Origin: Treponema sp.
GTDB lineage: Bacteria > Spirochaetota > Spirochaetia > Treponematales > Treponemataceae
DNA length: 64,000 nucleotides
NCBI GenBank assembly: GCA_017470605.1
Contig: JAFUYH010000039.1
Coordinates: 1 to 64,000 of the forward strand
Direction of reading: 5' to 3'
The notes under the pieces are model-generated. The model was not told the DNA's origin and ran no database searches. It was given only the letters and a program-made list of their open reading frames with translations. Positions 54,641-62,259 of this stretch are shown here, piece by piece; within the stretch, counting starts at the first letter, position 1, and each line of letters begins with the position of its first letter. Position numbers and translations under genes: made by a program.

Positions 54641-55266
54641 AATATTGCAGTTTAACATTTGACGATGGCCCGAACTTTGAGGGCGACAATACAATGGATA
54701 AAATGCTTGACATTCTGGAAAAATACGGAGTAAAGGCATCTTTCTTTTTAATCGGAAACAAGATTTCTGAAAAAAACACCAGCGTGATTGAGCGGGCAAT
54801 GAAATTGGGCTGTGATATTGAAAATCACTCCTGGACCCACTCTAACATGACAGAATTGACAGCAGAGCAGATTCGCGAAGAATATGCAAAAACTGACGAG
54901 GCAATTATAAAAATCACTGGGAAAAAGCCGGAATTCTTCCGCCCGCCATACATCGCCGTAAACCAGACAATGTACGACAATATTGAAACTCCGTTCATCT
55001 GCGCACATGGCTGCCGAGACTGGGAAAAGGACGTTTCTGTAGATGAAAGGCTGAAACTCATGCTGGAAGACGAAAAAACTCCTGTTCAGGACGGAATAAT
55101 GTTTTTGCTGCACGTAGATGACGGAAACGAAAAGACTCTGGAACTTGTGGACCGCGCCATCCCAATCCTTAAAGAAAAAGGCTACGAATTTGCAACAGTG
55201 CCGGAACTTTTTGAAAGAAAAGGTATTGAAAAGAAAAACAAGGGACAGCTTTGGACTGTAGTATAA
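54637..55266 (+). CDS. Polysaccharide deacetylase family (CE4)
   Basis: 209 residues. The NodB core is complete: base Asp9 with metal Asp10 in TFDDGP, metal ligands His64 and His68 in NHSWTH, and RPPY at 102-105. A late LLHVDDG carries the final His. No signal peptide is seen, so the substrate may be a cytosolic acetylated sugar or other amide. The ATG overlaps the argC stop by 4 nt. Coupling to argC raises the idea of a deacetylase acting on an acetylated amino acid or polyamine, but that is only a guess. Confidence 0.82.
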   Translation: MKYCSLTFDDGPNFEGDNTMDKMLDILEKYGVKASFFLIGNKISEKNTSVIERAMKLGCDIENHSWTHSNMTELTAEQIREEYAKTDEAIIKITGKKPEFFRPPYIAVNQTMYDNIETPFICAHGCRDWEKDVSVDERLKLMLEDEKTPVQDGIMFLLHVDDGNEKTLELVDRAIPILKEKGYEFATVPELFERKGIEKKNKGQLWTVV

Positions 55267-55291
55267 GTTTTTTTGATTAAAAAATATAAAC

Positions 55292-55561
55292 GGCCTACAA
55301 AAGATGTTTTTTTGAAGATTTTGTAGGTCGCAATTTGAGTATAAATAAAGAAGAAAGCCTACAAAACTGTGAAAACTAACAGTTTTGTAGGCTCTTTTTT
55401 ATATAAATTAAATAAAAATATTATAAGAAGGCTTGGAAGTTCTTAAAACAAGAGGATATTGACCTACAAAACAGCAAAAAGCACTTGTTTTGTAGGTCAA
55501 ACTTGCAAAATACAGAGGGGAGGCGGCCTACATAACGGACGTTTTGCGCTTTTTTGTAGGC
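55292..55561. repeat. Four hairpins with CCTACAAAA/TTTTGTAGG arms (cluster A)
   Basis: 55292-55329, 55356-55393, 55459-55500 and about 55526-55561. The second has a 15-bp perfect stem with an 8-nt loop and is followed by CTTTTTT (terminator-like). The third has a 15-bp perfect stem (TTGACCTACAAAACA) with a 12-nt loop. The first and fourth have longer loops. The arms match those of cluster B at 58319-58623 apart from C/T changes. No gene is seen between 55267 and 55971. Confidence 0.85.
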
Positions 55562-55577
55562 AAACTTCAAGAAAAGG

Positions 55578-55867
55578 GGTGCCCGGAGGGCACCGCGTGA
55601 GGGCGTGGAGGGGTGGGGATGTCTGGAAAGTTTAAAATGAGGTGGTTGAGCCTGTCGAAACCAGCTCATTCAGTTTACAGCAGTCATTTCAACAAGCTCA
55701 ATGAACACTGCAAACGGAATTAATTAGACATCCCCCAAGGCACTGGACTGAGCGGAGCAGGCCGGCGAAGGCGGACTGCGGAGCGAGGGAAGCGGCTGGA
55801 GCGACAGCGGAACCCCGGAAGGCCCGACCCGGAGCACTGCTTGAGCTTGGCGAAAGCAGTGCTCCGG
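55578..55867. repeat. GC-rich intergenic element with several palindromes
   Basis: Clearly more GC-rich than its surroundings. Contains GGTGCCC-GGA-GGGCACC (55578-55594), a GGGGATGTCT / AGACATCCCC pair 101 bp apart (55615-55735), TGGTTGAGCCTGTCGAAACCA near 55652, and a 14-bp stem CCGGAGCACTGCTT / AAGCAGTGCTCCGG (55829-55867). No convincing coding frame. It looks like a mosaic of dispersed intergenic repeats. Confidence 0.6.
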
Positions 55868-55971
55868 GGCACGCCCAGATGCCTATGAAAATCACACAAT
55901 GGAAATGACACATTTTCTCTTGAATCATCTATATAAATTATGGTATAAATATACAAAAGGAATGAATATTT

Positions 55972-57252
55972 ATGCAGAATGACATTAAATTTATAGACGG
56001 CGGAGTTTGTGCTCCTCAGGGATTCACTGCAAACGGAATGCTCTGCCACATCAAGGCCAGCAGGACAAAAAATGACACCGCCCTGGTTTATTCAGAAGTG
56101 CCGTGCAAGGCGGCCGGCGTTTTTACCCAGAACCGCGTAAAGGCAGAAAGCGTAAAACTGACTCAGAAGCATCTTGCAGACGGCCGCGCCCAGGCTCTGA
56201 TTGCCATTTCCGGCAACGCTAACTGCTGTACAGGCGCCCAGGGTGCTGAAAATGCCCTGCGCATGGCAAAGGCAGCAGCCGAACAGCTTGGCATTAAGGC
56301 AGAAGACGTGATTGTCTATTCCACCGGCGTTATCGGTGCCCAGCTTGATGTTACAAAAGTAGAAAAGAATGCAGAGGCTCTTGCAAAGGGCCTTTCCCGC
56401 GAAGGTAACAAAGAAGCCCGCATAGCAATTATGACAACTGACACTCAGTTTAAGGAGTGTGCCGTTGAGTTCACAATAGGCGGAAAAGTCTGCCGCATGG
56501 GAACTATGTGCAAAGGAAGCGGCATGATTCACATTAACATGGGAACAATGCTCAGCGTAATTACAAGTGACTGCGCCATCAGCTCAGAGATGCTGAACAA
56601 GGCCCTGCACGAATCAATTTTGGGAACTTACAACTGTGTTTCGGTTGACGGCGACACTTCTACAAACGACTCCCTTTGCGTAATGGCAAACGGTCTTGCG
56701 GGAAATGCGGAAATTACAGGCCCCGGCGCCGACTACGATGCTTTTTTAGCCGCCATGAATAAGATGAACCTTGTTATGGCACGCAAGATTGCGGCCGATG
56801 GAGAAGGCGCAACACGCCTGGTTGAATGTAACGTGCGCGGTGCCCGTACAGTAGAAGCGGCCCGCGGACTTGCAAAAGAAATAATCTGTTCAAGCCTTGT
56901 AAAGGCCGCAATGTTTGGAAGCGACGCTAACTTTGGCCGCTTCCTCTGTGCCATGGGCTACAGCGGAATTGACTTTGACCCGGACAAGACCAGCATCTGG
57001 TTTACAAGCAATAAGGGTGCAATGCGCTACTTTGATGACTACGAAAACTTCCAGGTGCACGGGGACCGCAGTGTTCAGGTTTACAAAGACGGCGTTCCAA
57101 CTGATTTTGACGAAGATCTGGCAAAGGAAATCATGAGCGAAGAAGCGGTTGAGATTCTGGTTCAGTGCGGTGACGGCGACGCCTGCGGAACTGCATGGGG
57201 CTGCGACCTCACTTATGATTATGTAAAGATTAATGGTGATTATCGCACCTAG
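55972..57252 (+). CDS. argJ: Bifunctional ornithine acetyltransferase / N-acetylglutamate synthase
   Basis: 426 residues. VIVYSTGVIGAQLD and the self-cleavage region KGSGMIHINMGTMLSVIT, with the nucleophile Thr after NMG, define ArgJ. The canonical motif has NMA, so Gly replaces Ala before that Thr. The C-terminus GDGDACGTAWGCDLTYDYVKINGDYRT is typical in form. It transfers acetyl from N-acetylornithine to glutamate, closing the acetyl cycle. AAAAGGA lies about ten bases upstream of the ATG. Codon use looks GC-richer than in the next AT-rich island. Confidence 0.9.
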   Translation: MQNDIKFIDGGVCAPQGFTANGMLCHIKASRTKNDTALVYSEVPCKAAGVFTQNRVKAESVKLTQKHLADGRAQALIAISGNANCCTGAQGAENALRMAKAAAEQLGIKAEDVIVYSTGVIGAQLDVTKVEKNAEALAKGLSREGNKEARIAIMTTDTQFKECAVEFTIGGKVCRMGTMCKGSGMIHINMGTMLSVITSDCAISSEMLNKALHESILGTYNCVSVDGDTSTNDSLCVMANGLAGNAEITGPGADYDAFLAAMNKMNLVMARKIAADGEGATRLVECNVRGARTVEAARGLAKEIICSSLVKAAMFGSDANFGRFLCAMGYSGIDFDPDKTSIWFTSNKGAMRYFDDYENFQVHGDRSVQVYKDGVPTDFDEDLAKEIMSEEAVEILVQCGDGDACGTAWGCDLTYDYVKINGDYRT

Positions 57253-57419
57253 ATTATAGGTTTAGGTTTTAGGTTTTAAGTTTTAGGTCTTAGGAGGGGG
57301 GAAGTCTCCCCCTCGCGTCGCGAGTTTCTGAAAGAAACTCGGTAGTGAGCGTAGCGAACGGACTACCCCCTCTGCGGGGACACCCCGCAACGCCCCGTTT
57401 AATATACAGAGGAATCAAT
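57253..57419 (+). repeat. TTTTAGG heptamer run and palindromes in the argJ-argB spacer
   Basis: 57258-57297 holds five or six imperfect TTTTAGG-type units. Then follow CGCGTCGCG, GAGTTTCT-GAA-AGAAACTC, and GCGGGG-ACA-CCCCGC. No gene. Confidence 0.6.
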
Positions 57420-58286
57420 ATGAATAACGAAGAAATTTCAACAGAACAGTGGTCGGAAGTTTTGGTCCAGGCCCTGCCTTACTTTAAGCAGTGGTGTGGC
57501 AAGGTTGTGGTTGTAAAATACGGCGGAAATGCCATGCTCAACGAAGAGCTTAAGCAGGCCGTAATGGAAGATATCGTTCTTCTGAACACTATTGGAATTA
57601 AGGTTGTGCTTGTGCATGGCGGCGGCCCTGAAATTAACCACATGCTGGAGCGGGTTGGCAAGGAAAGTAAGTTTATTGACGGACTCCGCTACACAGACGA
57701 AGAAACAATGGAAATTGTTCAGATGGTTTTGACCGGAAAACTGAACAAGGACATTGTTGGCATTCTGCTGCAGAAAGGCGGTAAGGCTGTGGGCTTGTCT
57801 GGCGTTGACTCTGGTTTACTTCGCGCTGTTAAAACTGAAAAAGACCTGGGCTTTGTTGGTGAAGTTACTGAGGTTCACCCGGAGATTTTAACTTCCCTTT
57901 TGGACGAAGGCTTTATTCCGGTTGTTTCTACAGTTGCTCTGGGCGAGCAGGATGATTACGCCCGCTATAATATTAACGCTGACACAGCCGCCGCAAAAAT
58001 TGCAGTTGCTTTGCATGCCGAAAAGTTTGTGCAGCTTACAAATGTTGCCGGCATTTTGCGCAACATTGACGACCCTTCGACACTTATAAAAAGGATTGAA
58101 CGCACCGCCATCGGTTCGCTAAAGGCAACAGGCGTAATTGGCGGCGGCATGATTCCAAAAATCGACTGCTGCGAGACAGCTCTTAAGGGTGGCGTGCCAC
58201 GTACACATATTATTGACGGCCGCGTTCCGCACTCGCTCTTGATTGAGATGTTCAGCGACCGCGGTATTGGAACGATGATTTATTAA
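57420..58286 (+). CDS. argB: Acetylglutamate kinase
   Basis: 288 residues from ATG 57420, preceded by AGAGGAATCAAT; an upstream in-frame start lies in repeat DNA. VVVKYGGNAM, VLVHGGGPEIN, the YNINADTAAAKIA segment and GGMIPKIDCCETAL are the amino acid kinase motifs. It phosphorylates N-acetylglutamate. A His-containing arginine-sensitive N-terminal helix of the kind in hexameric kinases may be present (residues 1-24). It follows argJ on the same strand; argC is upstream. Confidence 0.92.
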   Translation: MNNEEISTEQWSEVLVQALPYFKQWCGKVVVVKYGGNAMLNEELKQAVMEDIVLLNTIGIKVVLVHGGGPEINHMLERVGKESKFIDGLRYTDEETMEIVQMVLTGKLNKDIVGILLQKGGKAVGLSGVDSGLLRAVKTEKDLGFVGEVTEVHPEILTSLLDEGFIPVVSTVALGEQDDYARYNINADTAAAKIAVALHAEKFVQLTNVAGILRNIDDPSTLIKRIERTAIGSLKATGVIGGGMIPKIDCCETALKGGVPRTHIIDGRVPHSLLIEMFSDRGIGTMIY

Positions 58287-58318
58287 AACTTCCCTGTAAA
58301 AAGGGCTTGTTTTGGTTT

Positions 58319-58623
58319 CGGGCTTATAAATCAGGTAATTTCATGCTTTTTATAAGCCCGTTTGACAGTTTGAATTGAACTTGTTTCTGAATGGGGCTTA
58401 TAAAACTGAGAAGTTTTCCAGTTTTATAAACCCTTTTCATTCTTGGAGCGTAATTTATAACTAAACTTGACTCAAAATTGACTGAAAAACTTAGAAATTC
58501 CAGAAAGCTGGCTTATAAGAACGTTTCATTTTATAGTTTTATAAGCCCAAATTAAAAACAAGAGATTTTCAAAGGTCAAAATTGACTTATAAAATTGCCA
58601 GCATTTGCATTTTTATAAGCCAA
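58319..58623. repeat. Four hairpins with GGCTTATAAAA/TTTTATAAGCC arms (cluster B)
   Basis: 58319-58360 (12-bp arms, 18-nt loop), 58394-58433 (15-bp arms with one mismatch, 10-nt loop), 58509-58549 and 58582-58623. AAAACAAG-type words recur between them, as in cluster A. They fill the 358-bp space between the convergent argB and 58645 genes; no gene is seen there. Confidence 0.85.
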
Positions 58624-58644
58624 AATTCAAAACAAGTGTTTTTT

Positions 58645-59358
58645 TTATCTTAATGAAGATTTATAAGTATAGAAGCGTGTATCATGTTTCATCCAATAGT
58701 CAATTTCATTATAAAAGTTATATCTAGGATCATATTTATCTTCCCAGAATGCTTTCATCGTATACCGATTAATGTATCCATAATAATATGCAGATGGCTC
58801 AACGCAAACCCAGGTTCCATTTTTTTTAATTCTTACAAAAAGATGATTTAAATCTTTGCTCAAATTACGCACCAGTTCACATTCCTCCGAAGGATAACTC
58901 TTATCCCATACATTCTTGAATACTATAGCGTAATCTATACAATTAAGTTTATCATCACCATTCACATCATGAAGATTATAATAGGTTTCTTTCAGAACAA
59001 TCTGAATTCTATCTGACTCTACACTATCACCATACAGGATTGCAGGAACAAAGAAAACAAGACCTATAGTTATTAACAACAATAAAATAAGCCATTTACA
59101 ATCCCATATAGCTCCCAATGTAGCTCTTAACTCGTTTACTTCTGGAGGATTCTGCATACCTATTATCAAGGCTGTTTCATACTGCACACGCAATTTATCA
59201 GCATCCGCCATATTTTGATATACATTTTCTTGTTGTTTATATGTTGGACACATTTTGCACCCATCCCCTTTACACTTAGCCGAATAACACATTGCATAAG
59301 ACCGAGCAAAAGCTGTAATTGCCTTGTCATATTCTGTTTCTACTGAAATTCTACTCAT
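58645..59358 (-). CDS. Membrane protein with a papain/transglutaminase-like domain and an EF-hand-like motif
   Basis: 237 residues from ATG 59358 with GGAGG in front; a TTG four codons earlier is weaker. The N-terminus is Cys-rich (YAMCYSAKCKGDGCKMCP), then one or two membrane segments (about 88-112). The C-terminal part has NCIDYAIVF with Cys140, NHLFVRI with His172 and VCVEPS with Glu187, the order of a transglutaminase-like cysteine protease. Directly before the Cys, DVNGDDKLNCID matches a dockerin/EF-hand calcium loop. The function is unknown. It lies at the end of the ankyrin-rich island. Confidence 0.6.
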   Translation of the reverse strand: MSRISVETEYDKAITAFARSYAMCYSAKCKGDGCKMCPTYKQQENVYQNMADADKLRVQYETALIIGMQNPPEVNELRATLGAIWDCKWLILLLLITIGLVFFVPAILYGDSVESDRIQIVLKETYYNLHDVNGDDKLNCIDYAIVFKNVWDKSYPSEECELVRNLSKDLNHLFVRIKKNGTWVCVEPSAYYYGYINRYTMKAFWEDKYDPRYNFYNEIDYWMKHDTRFYTYKSSLR

Positions 59359-59389
59359 AATTACCTCCAAAAAATTAGTTATTCCTTAG

Positions 59390-59701
59390 TTATCTAACAG
59401 AAAAACCGCAGTTCCATCTATAATGAGGCGCATTGCCTCCTGTTGTTCTGTGACATGCAGCCACAGGAACTGGTCCTACTATATTTGTATATTTATTTTT
59501 TAATTCATTGTCATATAAGTTCAAAAGAGCTTGTTTAGCTTTGAAATAGTGAGCTCTAGCTGATTTTTCCCACCAATATTCAGCTCCATCGTAGTCACCT
59601 GCAGAATAACATGACTGTCCTTTTTTATATTGAACAAGAGGGTCATCCTCATCCTTTGAGAAAAATTCTGCTTTTGTTAAGATATCTGAGATATTTGACA
59701 T
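59390..59701 (-). CDS. Small Sel1/TPR-like repeat protein
   Basis: 103 residues from ATG 59701, preceded by AGGAGG. DPLVQYKKGQSCYSAGDYDG and AEYWWEKSARAHYFKAKQAL look like one Sel1/TPR-type helix pair. The last 30 residues are Gly/Pro/Cys-rich (ACHRTTGGNAPHYRWNCG), perhaps a metal-binding tail. It precedes the membrane protein gene by 31 bp and probably shares an operon with it. I do not recognise a specific family. Confidence 0.6.
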   Translation of the reverse strand: MSNISDILTKAEFFSKDEDDPLVQYKKGQSCYSAGDYDGAEYWWEKSARAHYFKAKQALLNLYDNELKNKYTNIVGPVPVAACHRTTGGNAPHYRWNCGFSVR

Positions 59702-59756
59702 ATAAAACCTCCTAGTTTTGATATGTACAATATAAATCAGATATAAAACAAAATGG

Positions 59757-60398
59757 TCAACTATCAAGCGACTTTTTCATCATCGTATAAATAGAACCTT
59801 TTTTACATTCATCATCATCACGCTCTATCAATGCAGAAAAGAAAATTTTTCCAGTAGAGTTATATATTCGTTCGGACCAATCATTTTTATTGAAATTTCC
59901 ATCAGAGAAAAGTTTTCGTATTTCTAGGTCTTTTTTATCATGGTTTGAAAACATATATCCTGCACTTTGTAATAAATCTTCTGTTTCATCCAATGTTAAT
60001 TTCAGTCCAAGAGCAAGTTGAATTACAGTATCTTTTTTAGGCCTAAAATCATTATTTCTATTACTATTAATTTTGGAAAATGTTTGTTTTGAAAGCCCTC
60101 CATTCTTATAAACATCAGATGGCTTATTATTTGAATCACTGTCCAAGTATTTTTTTAAATACCAATTAAATCGCTTTGAAAAACTCAGTTTCTGATTATT
60201 TACATCAGTATCTTTATTATTTTTATTGTCAACAATTAACTGATTACCACGGTCAATAAACAATTGTAAATAAGATCTATTATCTAACTCTCCAAAATAA
60301 TTTTCGAAAGTTTTACCATCTTTATTTTTTATGGAAGACTCGGCTCCATTTCTCAAAAGAATAGTGATAATAGCTTGATTATTTTTTTTTGGCTGCAT
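59757..60398 (-). CDS. 3' part of a split ankyrin gene: last ankyrin repeat plus HTH-like domain
   Basis: Up to 213 residues, but the ATG at 60398 lies inside the upstream frame and has no ribosome site. The frame opens with NNQAIITILLRNGAESSIKN, the exact continuation of the ankyrin repeat that breaks off in the gene before. The rest holds a helical region like phage/XRE-type regulators: GGLSKQTFSKINSNRNNDFRPKKDTVIQLA-style recognition helices, then LTLDETEDLLQSAGYMFSN. Together the two parts would make one protein of about 650 residues. It is probably expressed only if the A9 tract is read as A8. Confidence 0.6.
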   Translation of the reverse strand: MQPKKNNQAIITILLRNGAESSIKNKDGKTFENYFGELDNRSYLQLFIDRGNQLIVDNKNNKDTDVNNQKLSFSKRFNWYLKKYLDSDSNNKPSDVYKNGGLSKQTFSKINSNRNNDFRPKKDTVIQLALGLKLTLDETEDLLQSAGYMFSNHDKKDLEIRKLFSDGNFNKNDWSERIYNSTGKIFFSALIERDDDECKKGSIYTMMKKSLDS

Positions 60399-61728
60399 AC
60401 ATTAATGCAGTCATACCAAAATCATCAACTTTATTGAGATCTGCTCCATCCTCAATTAGCTCCTCAACAATATTATTTGAATTTTCAAAACATGCTATCA
60501 TTAACGGCGTCATATTATAAAAAAAACAATCATTAACATTATATTGATTATTCTTACATATTTTTAGCAGTTCAGAATTATCTGTTATACAAGAAATAAT
60601 TAATGAGAAAAATACGTGTTCGTAATTAGATTTACTATTATTCAAAAGAATACTTAAAATACCTGTTTGCCCTTCAAAAGCGCACTCTATAACAGCTTGA
60701 CTATAAACATCTTTCGAAATATTCTCCGTTTCTAACAGCATCTTAAGAACATTAAAAGAACCTGCAACAGAAGCAATTAAAAACAAACAATCTAACTTAG
60801 GTCCTTCAATATTTGTATCTGCGTTTTTTTCAAGAAGCTTTTTTACGACATAAACTCTGTCAAAGCAAGCTGCGTAAATTAAAGGACTTACACCCATTTT
60901 ATCATATTTATTATAGTCAGCATTTAATTTTAATAATATGCCTGCAGAAATATTATTTTTTACAATAATACTTCGAATCAATGCTGTTTGCCCTTTGAAA
61001 TTTCTTGAATTTATATCAGCACCTGCTTTAATTAATAAAGCAAGAAAATAAGGATTATCAGCTGCTTCCAATAAAGCTGTATTTCCAAGATTATTTTTTA
61101 ATTCCAAATCTAGATGCTCATTTTCAAGTAAAATTTTAGCTGCATTTTTAGAATTTGAAAATATACTAAACATCAACGGAGTAAAACCATCTATCGATTT
61201 ATAATTTATATCAGCTCCTAAATCCAGAAGAATTTTCACAGATTCTCCAGCATCAAAGAAACATGCAAACATTAAAGGTGTGATTCCATTTTCAAGAGGT
61301 TGATTAATATCGTATCCCGATTCAACAAGTTCTTTTATTGACTCAATTTGATTATTCCTTATATTATGAAGAATTTTTTTTACGCTAATTTTATTATTTC
61401 CTATATTACAATAGTTGAATATAGTCAGATAAAGTCTATCATTTGTAGCATCATAGTAATGAAGCATGCCTCCTACAGAAACTTGTGAAAAAGCAAAATC
61501 TGCTTTAATATCAGACATTTTTTTTCGTAGTTGCTTTAAAGAATCATTTGGAAGCAATCTAAAATCATCATGAATAGAATATCCCAATGTTTTCAATTTT
61601 GTTTTAAGTACATCATAATCATTTGTCATGAAGAAAACTTGTGATTTTCCAAAATAAATTAGATTTACATTTTTTTCAAAAACAGGTTCATCGGATTTTT
61701 TGTTTTCAAAACAAATTTTTACACTCAT
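60379..61728 (-). CDS. Ankyrin-repeat protein, 5' part of a split gene
   Basis: 449 residues from ATG 61728, preceded by GGAG; a TTG four codons earlier is weaker. Residues 1 to about 125 are an unknown domain. From residue 130 on there are about nine to ten ankyrin repeats (ITPLMFACFFDAGESVKILL, GADINYKSIDGFTPLMFSI and so on). It ends within a repeat at MTALMYAAKKK, where nine As bring in a stop. Reading eight As restores the repeat and runs on into the next frame. Ankyrin proteins bind other proteins; here the partner is unknown. Confidence 0.7.
   Translation of the reverse strand: MSVKICFENKKSDEPVFEKNVNLIYFGKSQVFFMTNDYDVLKTKLKTLGYSIHDDFRLLPNDSLKQLRKKMSDIKADFAFSQVSVGGMLHYYDATNDRLYLTIFNYCNIGNNKISVKKILHNIRNNQIESIKELVESGYDINQPLENGITPLMFACFFDAGESVKILLDLGADINYKSIDGFTPLMFSIFSNSKNAAKILLENEHLDLELKNNLGNTALLEAADNPYFLALLIKAGADINSRNFKGQTALIRSIIVKNNISAGILLKLNADYNKYDKMGVSPLIYAACFDRVYVVKKLLEKNADTNIEGPKLDCLFLIASVAGSFNVLKMLLETENISKDVYSQAVIECAFEGQTGILSILLNNSKSNYEHVFFSLIISCITDNSELLKICKNNQYNVNDCFFYNMTPLMIACFENSNNIVEELIEDGADLNKVDDFGMTALMYAAKKK
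60382..60390 (-). other. A9 homopolymer that splits the ankyrin gene
   Basis: Nine Ts on the plus strand. GCC-A9-T yields AKKK-stop; with A8 the frame reads AAKKNNQAIITILL, in register with the ankyrin consensus. It is a candidate site for slippage, phase variation or an assembly error. Confidence 0.75.
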
Positions 61729-61767
61729 ATTATGCTCCAATTATTTACAAGTAATATATAAAAATTT

Positions 61768-62064
61768 TTATTGATTAAAATTTTTATATAATATTTCTGC
61801 CATTTTTTTAGTATTTTTAGGTACAATTCCCAACTTATTTGTTTGTAATTTTATATTATCCATATTTAATACTTCTTTTATCCAATATTCATGATACTCT
61901 CTAGTTCTGTTGTAAGTACTTTTTCTCTTTTCCCATGTCGACACACATCTCCAATTAAGATGTGTATTATCAATCTTTTCATAATATGAATACGAAATAA
62001 ACCAAGTAGCTCCCATTTTGCTGAATAAATCTCCACCATTAAAATTGAAACCATGCTTTTTCAT
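61768..62064 (-). CDS. Hypothetical protein, 98 residues
   Basis: GAGG precedes the ATG. The sequence is rich in aromatic residues in its first half (GATWFISYSYYEK, WRCVSTWEKRK) and in Lys/Asn at the end. Its start MKKHGFNFNGGDLFSKMG has no membrane segment. It sits 39 bp before the split ankyrin gene, whose start it probably shares an mRNA with. No family recognised. Confidence 0.55.
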   Translation of the reverse strand: MKKHGFNFNGGDLFSKMGATWFISYSYYEKIDNTHLNWRCVSTWEKRKSTYNRTREYHEYWIKEVLNMDNIKLQTNKLGIVPKNTKKMAEILYKNFNQ

Positions 62065-62259
62065 AAAACTATCCTCACGAAAAATATTTTAGCACATCAT
62101 TTGTGCATTACTAAATTTTCAATTGATTTTTTTTATTAAAATGTTCAAGATTAATAATACGAACAAACTATATTTTATTGGTCAAATACTAGACGACTTT
62201 TATTTATGCATGATTTAAATGACTTAAAAAACTCAAAATGGGCTATCAAACAGTTTTTC

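Noticed and set aside
55292-55561. Possible CRISPR array in cluster A (and likewise cluster B)
   Set aside because: Repeats are inverted pairs with unequal spacing, not direct repeats with uniform spacers, and no cas genes are present.
55698-56049. Open frames in the GC-rich spacer before argJ
   Set aside because: They follow palindromic repeat DNA, are Ala/Pro/Ser-rich by composition, and lack ribosome sites.
55292-58623. Possible integron attC sites in clusters A and B
   Set aside because: No RYYYAAC/GTTRRRY core sites, no integrase, and the clusters are not arranged one per gene cassette.
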